A DNA stretch of 64,000 nt, from assembly GCF_019084075.1 (NCBI RefSeq), contig NZ_JAHREN010000001.1:248001-312000 (forward strand), given 5' to 3'. Of this stretch, positions 9,542 to 18,202 are shown piece by piece (the first letter of the stretch is position 1; every line of letters starts with the position of its first letter). The position numbers were made by a program, and so were the translations under genes. The notes below the pieces were generated by a model. The model saw only the letters and a list, made by a program, of their open reading frames with translations. It was not told the DNA's origin and did no database searches. The DNA is from Siccirubricoccus sp. G192. Its GTDB lineage: Bacteria; Pseudomonadota; Alphaproteobacteria; Acetobacterales; Acetobacteraceae.

Positions 9542-10165
9542 TCACGCCAGGGTCGCCGCCAGGTTCACCGCGGCGGCCAGGATCACCGCATTGAACAGGA
9601 AGGCGACGGCGCCGTGCAGCAGCACCAGGCGCCGCATCGCCGGCTCGCTCGTCGTCGCGTCGGAAACCTGGAAGGTCATGCCGACGGTGAAGGCGAAATA
9701 GAGGAATTCGATGAAGTCCGGCTGCCCTCCGCCGGGGAAGTCGATGCCCTTGCCGTCGATCCAGTATTCATGCGCGTAATGCGTGGCGAAGAGGACATGC
9801 AGGAAAAGCCACGACACCAGGATGGTGCCGAGGCTCAGCGCCATGGTGCCGAAGGGCGCCGGCCGCCCCGCCGCCACGAGGTGCCAGGCCACCGCGAGCA
9901 GCGAAGCCAGCACCGCCGCGACCGACGCGGCCAGCACACCCCATTTGCCCTCGTCCACCTCCTCGGCCCGCCGCCGCAGCGCCGCCGGTGTCGCCGCCAG
10001 CATGGTCCGCACCGTCAGCACGAGCCAGAGCACGGCGCCGGCGCACCAGCCCTCCAGGGTCGCGGAGGGCGGCGGCTGGCCGAGCAGCCAAGCCGCGGCG
10101 GCCACCGCCAGGGCCAGCAGCGCCGCCCGCCACAGCAGCGGGTGGTGCCGCAGGGCAAGCCTCAC
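9542..10165 (-). CDS. DUF1345 family integral membrane protein
   Basis: A 207-aa membrane protein with about five hydrophobic segments: residues 12-30, 40-56, 76-98, 105-125 and the C-terminal region. It carries the DUF1345 hallmarks VLFATHYAHEYW, DFIEFLYFAFTVGMTFQVSDATTS and a final helix AFLFNAVILAAAVNL. The conserved FAFTVGMTFQVSD segment resembles an ion-channel pore region, but the role of the family is unknown. The start is GTG, 10 bp after the stop of the PLP dehydratase gene, so it is probably the last gene of that minus-strand transcript. Confidence 0.85.
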   Translation of the reverse strand: MRLALRHHPLLWRAALLALAVAAAAWLLGQPPPSATLEGWCAGAVLWLVLTVRTMLAATPAALRRRAEEVDEGKWGVLAASVAAVLASLLAVAWHLVAAGRPAPFGTMALSLGTILVSWLFLHVLFATHYAHEYWIDGKGIDFPGGGQPDFIEFLYFAFTVGMTFQVSDATTSEPAMRRLVLLHGAVAFLFNAVILAAAVNLAATLA

Positions 10166-10175
10166 CCGCCAGGCC

Positions 10176-11159
10176 TCACCCTGGCGCGGCCAGCGCCCGG
10201 GCGAAGACCGCCGGGTCCACGTTGCCGCCGCTGATGACCACGCCCACCGTGCGGCCGCGCGCCTCCACCTTGCCCGCCAGCACCGCGGCCAGCGCCACCG
10301 CGCCGCCGGGCTCGGCCACCAGCTTCAGATGCTCGAAGGCGAAGCGCATGGCGGCGAAGATCTCCGCCTCCGTCACCGCCACCCCGCCGGCCAGGCGCGG
10401 ATGGTTGATGCTGAAGGTGAGCGCCCCCGGCTGGCGCGAGAGCAGCGAGTCGCAGAGCCCGTCGCCGCTGCCGTCATTGGCGATGCGCTGCCCGGCTTCC
10501 AGGCTGCGGCGGGTATCGTCCCAGCCCTCCGGCTCCACCGCCCAGACCTCCGCCGCGGGAGCCAGCACCTCCAGGGCCAGGGCGCAGCCGGCGGTCAGCC
10601 CGCCACCGCCGGTGCAGACGGCCAGCGCATCCAGGGTGAGGCCGGCGGCCTTGGCATCCTCGGCCAGTTCCATCGCCAGGGTGCCCTGGCCGGCGATGAC
10701 GTCCGGGTGGTCGAAGGGCGGCAGCACGGTCGCGCCGCGCTCCTGCGCGAGGCGTTCAGCCAGGGCCTCGCGGTCCGTGGTGTGGCGGTCGAATTCATGG
10801 ATCTCGGCGCCCCAGCGGCGCGTCGCCTCCCGCTTGATGCGGGGCGCATCCGTCGGCATCGCGATCAGCGCCGGCATGCCGAGCATATGCGCCGCCGCCG
10901 CCACCGCCTGGCCGTGGTTGCCGCTGGAATGCGTCACCACCCCGGCGCGGCGGGCGGCCGGCGGCAGCAGCATCGCCGCATTGGTGGCGCCGCGCAGCTT
11001 GAAGCTGCCGGTCTTCTGCAGGGGCTCCGGCTTCACCAGCACGGTGCCGCCGGCGATCTCGTCCAGCAGGGGGTGCCGCAGCATCGGCGTGCGGAGGATC
11101 CTGCCGCGCAGCCGCGCCGCCGCCGCCTCGATCTCCGCGAAACCCGGAACGCCGTTCAT
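10176..11159 (-). CDS. PLP-dependent threonine/serine dehydratase or serine racemase family
   Basis: A 327-aa fold-type II PLP enzyme that removes water and ammonia from a hydroxy amino acid or racemises serine. Visible are the Schiff-base Lys in GSFKLRGA (about residue 53), the substrate loop SSGNHGQ, the phosphate-binding glycine loop TGGGGLTAG and the C-terminal SGGNVD. There is no ACT regulatory domain, unlike biosynthetic IlvA, so the role is probably catabolic or racemase-like. The ATG overlaps the stop of the upstream FAD oxidase gene by 4 bp (ATGA), which points to translational coupling and a joint role in amino acid breakdown. Exact substrate uncertain. Confidence 0.88.
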   Translation of the reverse strand: MNGVPGFAEIEAAAARLRGRILRTPMLRHPLLDEIAGGTVLVKPEPLQKTGSFKLRGATNAAMLLPPAARRAGVVTHSSGNHGQAVAAAAHMLGMPALIAMPTDAPRIKREATRRWGAEIHEFDRHTTDREALAERLAQERGATVLPPFDHPDVIAGQGTLAMELAEDAKAAGLTLDALAVCTGGGGLTAGCALALEVLAPAAEVWAVEPEGWDDTRRSLEAGQRIANDGSGDGLCDSLLSRQPGALTFSINHPRLAGGVAVTEAEIFAAMRFAFEHLKLVAEPGGAVALAAVLAGKVEARGRTVGVVISGGNVDPAVFARALAAPG

Positions 11160-12277
11160 CGCCTCTCTCCAGCAAAGCGCCGCGGGTCGGTGAGCGGCAC
11201 GGCGGCCGCCAGATCCGCATCCGGGGCGCGCCCATCCACCAGCGCCGCCAGCAGCCGCCCGGCGGCCGGCGCGGTCTGGATGCCATAGCCGCCCTGGCCG
11301 ACCATCCAGAAGAAGCCGGGTGCCTCGCTCTCGCCGATCGCCAACCCGCGATCCGGGGTGAAGCTGCGCAGTCCGGCCCAGCGATGTTCGATCCGGCTCA
11401 CCGGAATGTCGAGCGCCTGGGCCATGCGGTCCACCGCCACCGCCACGTCCAGCTCATCCGGCTGGGCGTCGCAGGGGGGGCTCGGGGTCTCGTCGGCGGG
11501 CGAGAGCAGCAGCTTCCGCCGCGCTTCCGGCCGCACGTACCAGGTGTGGTCCGCATCGCCGAGCAGCGGCCAGTCGGCGCAGTCATGCGGGCCGGGGTCG
11601 ATGATGCAGGCGGTGCGGCGCATGGGTTGCAGGCCGAGCCGCCGCACCCCGGCCAGATCGGCCACCTCGTCGCCCCAGGCGCCGGCGGCATTGACCAAGT
11701 GGGGCGCGGCAAAACGGGCGCCGCTGCCGGCTTCGGCATGCCAGAGCCCGTCCTGCCGCCAGATCCGCCCGGCCCGGTGGCGCAGCGCCAGCACCCCGCC
11801 GCGGGCGCGCGCCAGCTTCAGGAAGCCCTGGTGCAGCGCCGCCACCTCGATATCGAAGCAGTCCGGCTCGATCGCCGCCATGGCCGCGTAGCCGGGCCGC
11901 AGCACCGGCACTAGGCGCCGCACCGCCTCGATCGCGATGGGCTGCATGTCGGTGGCGCCGGCCAGCATCGCCTCCAGATGCGGCACCTGGCCGGGTGGCG
12001 CCAGATGGATCACCGCGCGGGGCCGGGCGAGGGGCGTCTCGGTGAAGCCCGGCGGCGGCGCCTCGAAGAAGTCGCGGGAGGCGGCGGTGAGGATGCGCGC
12101 GTCCGGGCTGCCGTAATTGCGGATCCAGATGGCGGCGGAGCGGCCGGTGGCGTGGTAGCCCGCGCTCTCCTCCGCCTCCAGCAGGGCGACGCGGCGGGTG
12201 GCGGCAAGATGCGCGGCGGTGGTGGCGCCGGCCATGCCCGCGCCGATGACGATGATCTCGGTGTTCTGCGTGTCCAT
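11156..12277 (-). CDS. FAD-dependent D-amino-acid dehydrogenase/oxidase (DauA-like, DAO family)
   Basis: A 373-aa DAO-fold flavoprotein. The Rossmann dinucleotide motif VIGAGMAGATTA is at residues 10-21, followed by the FAD-binding LLEAE strand and YHATGRSAA. The C-terminal block WAGLRSFTPDRGLAIGE and FFWMVGQGGYGIQTAPA closely resembles D-arginine dehydrogenase DauA, which oxidises D-amino acids to 2-oxo acids. The gene is translationally coupled (4-bp overlap) to a PLP dehydratase/racemase, so the pair may process D- or hydroxy-amino acids together. Other amine substrates remain possible. Confidence 0.85.
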   Translation of the reverse strand: MDTQNTEIIVIGAGMAGATTAAHLAATRRVALLEAEESAGYHATGRSAAIWIRNYGSPDARILTAASRDFFEAPPPGFTETPLARPRAVIHLAPPGQVPHLEAMLAGATDMQPIAIEAVRRLVPVLRPGYAAMAAIEPDCFDIEVAALHQGFLKLARARGGVLALRHRAGRIWRQDGLWHAEAGSGARFAAPHLVNAAGAWGDEVADLAGVRRLGLQPMRRTACIIDPGPHDCADWPLLGDADHTWYVRPEARRKLLLSPADETPSPPCDAQPDELDVAVAVDRMAQALDIPVSRIEHRWAGLRSFTPDRGLAIGESEAPGFFWMVGQGGYGIQTAPAAGRLLAALVDGRAPDADLAAAVPLTDPRRFAGERR

Positions 12278-12654
12278 GCGGCGGAGTCTTCACCGGCCCC
12301 GGGGCGCCGGCAAGCGCCAGGGAGCCGGCGCCACACCACCGGCGAAAGAATCAAGAGAGGAAACCAGCCCGCGGACGTAATAAAAAGTCGCATTGACGGG
12401 CCCGGAGGGAGGGTGACATATTACGGCCCGCCGCAACCCCTCCCGTGGACGGCAAAAAAAGGGCGGCACCGTGAGGCGCCGCCGAGTTTAGGGAGGAAAC
12501 GTCCAAGAATGCAGCGATCCGGCAATCACCGGAATGCTGCGCCGCACAATCTATGCGGAGCGAAGCCGGGGTGCAAGGATAATTCCTTTCCTGATGCCCT
12601 GGCCGCGACGCGTTCGGCATCACGCTCTGTTTCATCCCTTTTCGTGTTGCCGCA
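12278..12654. other. Gene-free stretch between FAD oxidase and tungstate ABC genes
   Basis: This 377-bp region holds the promoter side of the FAD oxidase gene at its left end and a minus-strand terminator-like hairpin at 12454-12483. No start-to-stop reading frame with protein-like composition was found. Around 12540-12640 base composition is less GC-rich than the flanks and nothing recognisable is visible. Confidence 0.6.
12454..12483 (-). terminator. Rho-independent terminator of the tungstate ABC transcript
   Basis: Read on the minus strand, a GGCGGC / GCCGCC stem is followed directly by seven T residues (plus-strand A7 at 12454-12460). It lies about 170 bp downstream of the tupC-like stop codon in the correct orientation. 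This is one of the few classic U-tract terminators in the window. Confidence 0.65.
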
Positions 12655-13425
12655 TCACCACAGCAGGTCGCCGCGCAGGAAGGCCGCCGCTTCGGGCGTG
12701 GCGGGGCCGGCGAAGAAGGCCGGCGCCGCGGCACGTTCCAGCACCCGCCCGTGATGCAGGAAGACGATATCCCCGGCCAGCCGCCGCGCCTGGCCGAGGT
12801 CATGGCTGGTCATCACCACCTTGGTGCCGCCCTCCGCGATGGCGGCGACGATGGCCTCCACCGCACGGGTCGCGGCGGGGTCGAGATTGGCGGTGGGCTC
12901 ATCCAGGAACAGCACCTCCGGCGCCAGGGCCCAGGCGCGGGCCAGGGCCAGCCGCTGCTGCTCGCCGCCCGAGAGGCGCCGGGCCGGGCGGGCGGCGAAC
13001 CCGCCCAGGCCGACCCGCGCCAGCGCCTGCTCCGCCCGCGCCCGCGCCTCGCCCCGGCGCAGGCCACGCAACCGCAACGGGTAGGCGGCATTGGCGAGCA
13101 CGGAGCGGCGCAGCATCACCGGCCGCTGGAAGACCATGACGTCCCTTGGTGCGTCCCTTGAGGCCTCGCCGGCGCCCCCGGCCCAGCGGAGCGTGCCGCC
13201 GCCGGGCCGCAGCAGCCCATGCATCAGCCGCAGCAGCACGCTCTTGCCGGCGCCATTGGGGCCGACCAGCAGGGTCGGCGGGCCAGCCTCGATCGCCAGG
13301 GTGATGCCGCGGATGATTTCCACCCCGCCGGCGGCATAGCGCAGCTCCGACAGGCGCAGCGGCAGCGAGGAGCCGGCGGCGCCCGGCGCCCCGCCCCCAG
13401 GGGCACCCCGCATCCCGTCCTGCAT
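12655..13425 (-). CDS. Tungstate/molybdate-type ABC transporter ATP-binding protein (TupC-like)
   Basis: A 256-aa ABC ATPase energising an anion importer. The Walker A motif GPNGAGKS, a Q-loop (VMVFQRPVMLRRSV), the signature LSGGEQQRLALARA, Walker B (VLFLDEPTANLD) and the switch His (VMTSHDL) are all present. I chose the ATG at 13425, 11 bp after the permease stop; a second in-frame ATG at 13413 has a better AGGA ribosome site and is possible. It forms a unit with the TupB-like permease upstream. The short single-domain form without a TOBE domain fits TupC-type proteins. Confidence 0.88.
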   Translation of the reverse strand: MQDGMRGAPGGGAPGAAGSSLPLRLSELRYAAGGVEIIRGITLAIEAGPPTLLVGPNGAGKSVLLRLMHGLLRPGGGTLRWAGGAGEASRDAPRDVMVFQRPVMLRRSVLANAAYPLRLRGLRRGEARARAEQALARVGLGGFAARPARRLSGGEQQRLALARAWALAPEVLFLDEPTANLDPAATRAVEAIVAAIAEGGTKVVMTSHDLGQARRLAGDIVFLHHGRVLERAAAPAFFAGPATPEAAAFLRGDLLW

Positions 13426-13436
13426 CCGCCTGGCGC

Positions 13437-14141
13437 TCACCCCTCCGCCCGCGCCGCTGCGCCGCGCAGCGCCTGGGCCAGCCCGTTCACCGCCAGCACC
13501 ACCGCCAGCAGCACCAGACCGAGCGCCAGCGCCAGCGGCAGGTCGCCCTTGCTGGTTTCGAGCGCGATGGCGGTGGTCATGACGCGGGTATAGCCCTCGA
13601 TATTGCCACCCACGATCATCACCGCACCGACCTCCGCCGCCGCCCGGCCGAAGCCGGCCAGCAGCACCGTCGGCAGGGCGAAGCGGCCCTCCCACAACAG
13701 GGTGCGCATGGCCGTGGCGGGGCCGATACCGAAGCTGCGGAGCAATTCGGAAAGATCCTCCCAGAGCGTTTCCATCGCCTGGGCGGAGAGTGCCGTGAGG
13801 ATGGGCGCGACCAGCACCGCCTGGGCCAGCACCATGGCGGCCGGCGTGAACAACAGGCCCAGCCCGCCGAGCGGTCCGCTGCGGCTGAGCAGCAGATAGA
13901 GCACCAGCCCGGCAACGACCGGCGGCAGGCCCATCAGCGCATTGCAGGCGGCGATGGCGGCGCCGCGCCCGGGGAACCGCGCCACCGCCAGCAGCGCGCC
14001 GAGCGGCAGCCCGACCAACGCCGCCAGCAGCACCGCGGTCAGGCTCACCTCCAGCGACAGGGCCACGATGCCCAGCAACCTGGGGTCGAGTTCGGTCAGC
14101 AGGCCGAACGCGGCGGTAAGGGCGGCACCAAGGTCATCCAT
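13437..14141 (-). CDS. Tungstate-type ABC transporter permease (TupB-like)
   Basis: A 234-aa membrane protein with about five to six helices, including LLGIVALSLEVSLTAVLLAAL near the start. The signature near residues 160-195 (RAAAEVGAVMIVGGNIEGYTRVMTTAIALET, cited in part) is characteristic of TupB/tungstate permeases, and the EAA-type loop is FGIGPATAMRTLLWEG. Co-transcribed with the ATPase gene. The periplasmic receptor TupA, which normally precedes tupB, is absent on both sides: the next gene upstream is a DUF2382 stress protein. Tungsten and molybdenum both remain candidate substrates. Confidence 0.85.
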   Translation of the reverse strand: MDDLGAALTAAFGLLTELDPRLLGIVALSLEVSLTAVLLAALVGLPLGALLAVARFPGRGAAIAACNALMGLPPVVAGLVLYLLLSRSGPLGGLGLLFTPAAMVLAQAVLVAPILTALSAQAMETLWEDLSELLRSFGIGPATAMRTLLWEGRFALPTVLLAGFGRAAAEVGAVMIVGGNIEGYTRVMTTAIALETSKGDLPLALALGLVLLAVVLAVNGLAQALRGAAARAEG

Positions 14142-14183
14142 GGTGGCGCAGGGTGGCGGGGCCTGCGCCGCGGGTCAAACAAG

Positions 14184-14207
14184 GCGCCCCGCCATGGGGC
14201 GGGGCGC
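14184..14207 (-). terminator. Terminator hairpin after the DUF2382 gene
   Basis: A perfect 10-bp stem (GCGCCCCGCC / GGCGGGGCGC) with an ATGG loop lies about 30 bp beyond the DUF2382 stop codon. On the minus strand it is followed by a T-rich CTTGTTTG tail, and it separates the stress-protein gene from the tungstate transporter genes. Confidence 0.6.
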
Positions 14208-14238
14208 ACGGGGGAAGGTGGTGGGGAGGGCGGTCCGG

Positions 14239-15603
14239 CTACCGCTCGGGGTTGCGCGGCGGCGTCGTGCCGGCCGCGCGCTTGCGGTCGTCATCCACCT
14301 CCACCTCGGTGCGGCGGACCGTGTCGGAGACGGTCTGGGTGCGCTCCCCGGCTTCCTTGCGGACCACCACCTCCTCGCGGACCCTGGCCTCCTTGCCGAT
14401 GACCGCCTCCTCGGAGGTCTCGGTGGCCTCTATGGTGCGGTCCTTGAAATCCACGCGATCGGCATCGGTCAGCGGCCGGTCCACCGGGCGGCGCTCCACC
14501 TCCACATGCTCCTCGCGCAGCGTCACCTGCTCCTGCACCGGGGTCTCGACCACATAGGTGCGGACCCGGACGCGGCCACTCGCAACCTCGCGCTTGCCGA
14601 CCCGCAGCCGTTCCTCGACCAGCGGGATCACCTCCTCGCCACCGGTCCTGGCGGTTTTCGCGGCGATCGTCCCGGTGGTGGCGCTGCCAGTGCTGGCGCC
14701 GGCCGGCCTTGCAGCCGCCGTGGCGCTACCCGTGGTCGTGGCCGAGACGCCGGTGCGGGTGCCGTCCGAGGAGGAGCCGAGCACCGCGTCGCCGCCATAG
14801 GTGTCGTAGCTGGCGCCGGTCCAGCCCTGCTGCCGCCATTCCTGCTCGCGGGTATCGAGGTCGACGGCGCCGCTGCGCTCGAAGGCCTCCATGGCCTCGT
14901 CCAGCCGCTCATCCGGAACCTGGGCGGCGACCATGATGCCGCCCCGCCGCACGCCCTCGGCATAGGTGGCGCGGTCCTCGTCCGGCAGGAACAGGTCGCG
15001 GAGCGAGGCGAGGAAGCCGTGATGATCCTCGCTCCGCGGTTCCATGGTGCCGGCGGTGACGTTCTCGCTGCCCGCGGCATAGACCTGCACATTGTCGCGG
15101 TCGATGCCGCATTGCTGGACGAGCATCTCGACCGCCCGTTCCGCCTCGGGGCGGGAGTCGAAAAGTCCTGTGATGGTTCGCATGTTTCCTGCCTTCCCTG
15201 TGGTTGTTGGTGTTGGGGCGTCCGGCATCGGGGGCAGCCGCTCGATCACGGCCTGCTGACGGCGAAGGGTGACCGGCTCCGCATGCTGCCGTTCCTCCAC
15301 CCGCAGCCGCAGCCGGACCTCCTCCCGCAGCACCAGGCGGCGCTCGACGACCAGGACCTCCTCCAGCACCGGGATGACGAGGGTGTCGCCCTCCTCCCGG
15401 ACCGGCGGGGCCTCGGCCACCGTGCGGCCGATCGGCACGCGCTCGATATCCACCAGGCGGCTCCGCAGCGTCTCCTCGACCAGCCGGGCTTCGGTCCCGG
15501 TGGTGACCGAGACGCGGAGACGGCCGGTTTCCCGGACCCGCTTGCCGACCCGCAGATGCTCCTCGAGCAGCGGGATGATGGTCTCGGCCGGCTCCCCTTC
15601 CAT
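14239..15603 (-). CDS. YsnF/AvaK-type stress protein: DUF2382 - YflT-like - DUF2382 (possible fusion of two genes)
   Basis: A 454-aa soluble protein. Residues 1-125 form a DUF2382 domain (IIPLLEEHLRVGKR, VPIGRTV, LVIPVLEEVLVVERRLVL). Residues 141-225 are like YflT/general stress protein 17M (MRTITGLFDSRPEAERAVE). A low-complexity linker follows, and residues 295-420 are a second DUF2382 (VIPLVEERLRVGKREV, VERRPVDRPL). An internal ATG at 15183 has an excellent GGCAGGAA ribosome site and begins exactly at the YflT domain, while the 10-15 codons before it have an untypical A-rich third position. Two separate proteins may therefore be made. DUF2382 proteins are linked to general stress and biofilm traits; mechanism unknown. 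Confidence 0.75.
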   Translation of the reverse strand: MEGEPAETIIPLLEEHLRVGKRVRETGRLRVSVTTGTEARLVEETLRSRLVDIERVPIGRTVAEAPPVREEGDTLVIPVLEEVLVVERRLVLREEVRLRLRVEERQHAEPVTLRRQQAVIERLPPMPDAPTPTTTGKAGNMRTITGLFDSRPEAERAVEMLVQQCGIDRDNVQVYAAGSENVTAGTMEPRSEDHHGFLASLRDLFLPDEDRATYAEGVRRGGIMVAAQVPDERLDEAMEAFERSGAVDLDTREQEWRQQGWTGASYDTYGGDAVLGSSSDGTRTGVSATTTGSATAAARPAGASTGSATTGTIAAKTARTGGEEVIPLVEERLRVGKREVASGRVRVRTYVVETPVQEQVTLREEHVEVERRPVDRPLTDADRVDFKDRTIEATETSEEAVIGKEARVREEVVVRKEAGERTQTVSDTVRRTEVEVDDDRKRAAGTTPPRNPER

Positions 15604-15820
15604 TCCGCCGACCCCTTTTCCACCGACCCAGCCCCAACGGCCGGACCCGCTCCGGTGTTCCAGCCGGCAGCGCATCATCATCTGTGCGGGATGTATCCAT
15701 TGCGGGCGGTCCGTTGTGGTTGTCACCCGCGGGACGGCGTGCCTATGCTCTGCCACAGGGCTTCAAGACCGGAATGGTCGGCCGCGCGGACGATACCGCC
15801 GGACCATGGGAGGGTGACGA

Positions 15821-17176
15821 ATGACGTTAAAGGGCATGACCCGGCGCGATGCATTGCGTGCTGGCGTTGCGGGAGCGGCGGCAAGCGCGCTGCCGCTGGT
15901 GAACGTGCATGGCCAGACCTCGGGCGGGCGGCTGGCAGTCGGCTTCTGGGACCATTGGGTGCCGGCCGGCAACGAGGCGATGCGCGCGATTGTCGATGAC
16001 TGGTCGAAGAAGAACCGGGTCGAGGTTCAGATCGACTTCATCACCTCGGTCGGCAACAAGCTGCTGCTGACCACCGCGGCCGAGGCGCAGGCCCGCCAGG
16101 GCCACGACATCCTGGCCTTCTCTACCTGGCTCGTGCAGGACCACCAGCGGATGCTGGAGCCGGTGGACGATGTCATGGGCCGGCTGGTCCAGAAATACGG
16201 CAAGGTCAATCCTGTCTCCGAATATCTCGGCAAGGTCGGAGGCAAGTGGATGGCGGTGCCGGCGAGTTCCGGCAGCCAGAACAAGGGCTCGGCAGCGCGC
16301 ATCGACCTGATGAAGCAGCATGCCGGCATCGATGTGCAGGCAATGTATCCGGCCGAGACGCGGCTCGGCCCCGGCGCCGACCAGTGGACCTGGGAAACCT
16401 TCCTCACCGCGGCGCAGAAATGCAACGCGGCGGGCATGCCCTTCGCCCTGCCGGCCGGCACCTTCAGCGATGCCACCGACTGGATCGGCGCCATGTTCCG
16501 CTCCTACGGTGCGGAACTGGTGAACGCCAAGGGCGACATCACCATCCGCAGCAACGACAAGGTCAAGCAGGCGCTGGACTATGCCGCGCGGCTGTTCCAG
16601 CACATCCCGGGCGAGATGTTCGCGGCGGATGACGCCACCAACAACCGGGCGCTGATCGCCAACCGTTCGGCGCTGATCTTCAACCCGCCCTCGGCCTATG
16701 CGGTGGCCAAGCGCGACGCGCCGCAGGTGGCGGAGCAGGTCTGGCACTTCCCGAGCCCCATGGGCCCGGCCGGTCACTACACGCCGCACCTGCCCTTCTT
16801 TTGGGGCATCTGGAACTTCAGCCGCGCCAAGCCGGCGGCCAAGGCATTGCTGGAACACCTGTCGCAGCGGGAGCAGGTGGAGAAGCTGGTCGCCGCAACC
16901 GACGGCTACGACATCCCGGCCTTCGACACGCTGACCGACCTCGATACCTGGTCCACGGTCGGGCCGCCGCGCGGGACGGTGTTCAACTACCCGGTCAAGC
17001 CGCACCACAAGGCGGAGCCTTCCATCGCCTTCGCCCCGGCGCCGCCCGAGGTCGCGGTGCAGATGTACACCCAGGGCATCCAGGCGAAGATGATCGCCCG
17101 CATGGTGCAGAACAAGGAACCCGTGGATCGCGTGCTGGCCTGGGCCGAGCGTGAGGTGGAAGGCTTCAATCGCTGA
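15821..17176 (+). CDS. Sugar ABC transporter substrate-binding protein (family 1)
   Basis: A 451-aa extracellular receptor. The Tat-like leader (MTRRDALRAGVAGAAASAL) ends near residue 31, and the mature part has the family-1 fold, e.g. VGFWDHWVPAGNEAMRAIV, GHDILAFSTW and the TWETFLTAAQKCNAAG hinge region. It opens a four-gene operon with two permeases and an MsmX/UgpC-type ATPase, so all parts of an importer are present. The ligand is probably a sugar, sugar alcohol or glycerol-phosphate-like compound. In-frame ATGs at 15821 and 15836 are both possible; the longer is given. Confidence 0.92.
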   Translation: MTLKGMTRRDALRAGVAGAAASALPLVNVHGQTSGGRLAVGFWDHWVPAGNEAMRAIVDDWSKKNRVEVQIDFITSVGNKLLLTTAAEAQARQGHDILAFSTWLVQDHQRMLEPVDDVMGRLVQKYGKVNPVSEYLGKVGGKWMAVPASSGSQNKGSAARIDLMKQHAGIDVQAMYPAETRLGPGADQWTWETFLTAAQKCNAAGMPFALPAGTFSDATDWIGAMFRSYGAELVNAKGDITIRSNDKVKQALDYAARLFQHIPGEMFAADDATNNRALIANRSALIFNPPSAYAVAKRDAPQVAEQVWHFPSPMGPAGHYTPHLPFFWGIWNFSRAKPAAKALLEHLSQREQVEKLVAATDGYDIPAFDTLTDLDTWSTVGPPRGTVFNYPVKPHHKAEPSIAFAPAPPEVAVQMYTQGIQAKMIARMVQNKEPVDRVLAWAEREVEGFNR

Positions 17177-17184
17177 GCAGGGGC

Positions 17185-17221
17185 GCCGGCGGCGGGCCCG
17201 GGGAAGGGCCCCGCCGCCGGC
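17185..17221. promoter_or_regulatory. Strong intercistronic hairpin between sugar receptor and permease genes
   Basis: A perfect 12-bp stem (GCCGGCGGCGGG / CCCGCCGCCGGC) starts 8 bp after the receptor stop. No T-run follows. Hairpins at this position are known to protect receptor mRNA (malE-malF type), giving excess receptor over membrane parts; that role is inferred here. Confidence 0.55.
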
Positions 17222-17253
17222 ACTGCATGGCGTAGCACGGGCAAGGAGGAAAC

Positions 17254-18202
17254 ATGGCCGACGGTAATGTCGTCGCTGCCCCCCGGGATTCCGGCCGCGA
17301 TTGCACCGCCGCGGGCGGGCACGCTGCAACGGCTGGCACGACGGCGATCCACGCTGGCCTTCCTGATGACCCTGCCGCTGATCGCGCTGATCGGCAGCCT
17401 GGTGATCTACCCGTTCTTCTATGCGCTCTATCTGTCCATGCTGAACAAGCGCATGACGAAATTCGTCGGCATCGACAATTTCACCTTCCTGCTGGGCCGC
17501 GAAACCTTCCAGATGGTGATCTGGCAGAGCGTGATCTTCGCGGTGGGCGCGGTAGTGGCGAAGGCGATCATCGGCTTCGTCCTGGCGCATGTGCTGCATG
17601 CCCTGCCGGACAAGGGCCAGCGCAAATGGCGCGGCATGCTGCTGGTGCCCTGGGTGATCCCGCCGGCGATCTCGACGCTCGCCTGGTGGTGGTTGTTCGA
17701 TCCTTCCTATTCGGCCTTCAATTGGGCACTGGCCGGCATCGGCGCGGGGCCGGTGCCCTGGCTCGGCGAGGCCAATTGGGCGCGGTTCGCCGTGATCCTG
17801 GTGAATGTCTGGTATGGCGCGCCCTTCTTCATGATCATGTACCTGGCGGCGCTGAAATCCGTGCCGGACCAGCTCTATGAGGCTTCGGCGATCGATGGCG
17901 CCACGGGGCTGCAGAAGCTGCGCTACGTGACCCTGCCGATGATGCGCAACATCATCTCCATCACCGTCCTGTTCAGCCTGATCGTCACCTTCGCCAATTT
18001 CGACATCGTCCGCATCCTCACCAATGGCGGACCGCAGGACAGCACGCATGTCTTCGGCACCTATGCCTTCCAGGTGGGCATCCAGTCGGGCGACATTCCG
18101 CTCGGCGCGGCGGTGTCGCTCTTCATGTTCCCGATGCTCGCGGTCTTCGCGATCTTCATCCTGCGCGGCGTCAGCCGCCGTTCCAAGGAGATGGCCGGAT
18201 GA
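17254..18202 (+). CDS. Sugar ABC transporter permease 1 (MalF/UgpA type), frameshifted near the start
   Basis: Inner-membrane permease with about six helices, starting with LAFLMTLPLIALIGSLVIYP. It has an EAA loop (YEASAIDGATGLQKLRYVTLPMM) and the LTNGGPQDSTHVFGTYAF C-terminal block. The start needs comment: an AAGGAGG ribosome site precedes the ATG at 17254, but that frame is lost at a C6 run (17279-17284). Removing one C gives MADGNVVAAPGIPAAI and joins smoothly to the body, for a total of 315 aa. As assembled, the only intact frame starts at ATG 17267, which lacks a ribosome site. It overlaps the next permease by 4 bp. Confidence 0.88.
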
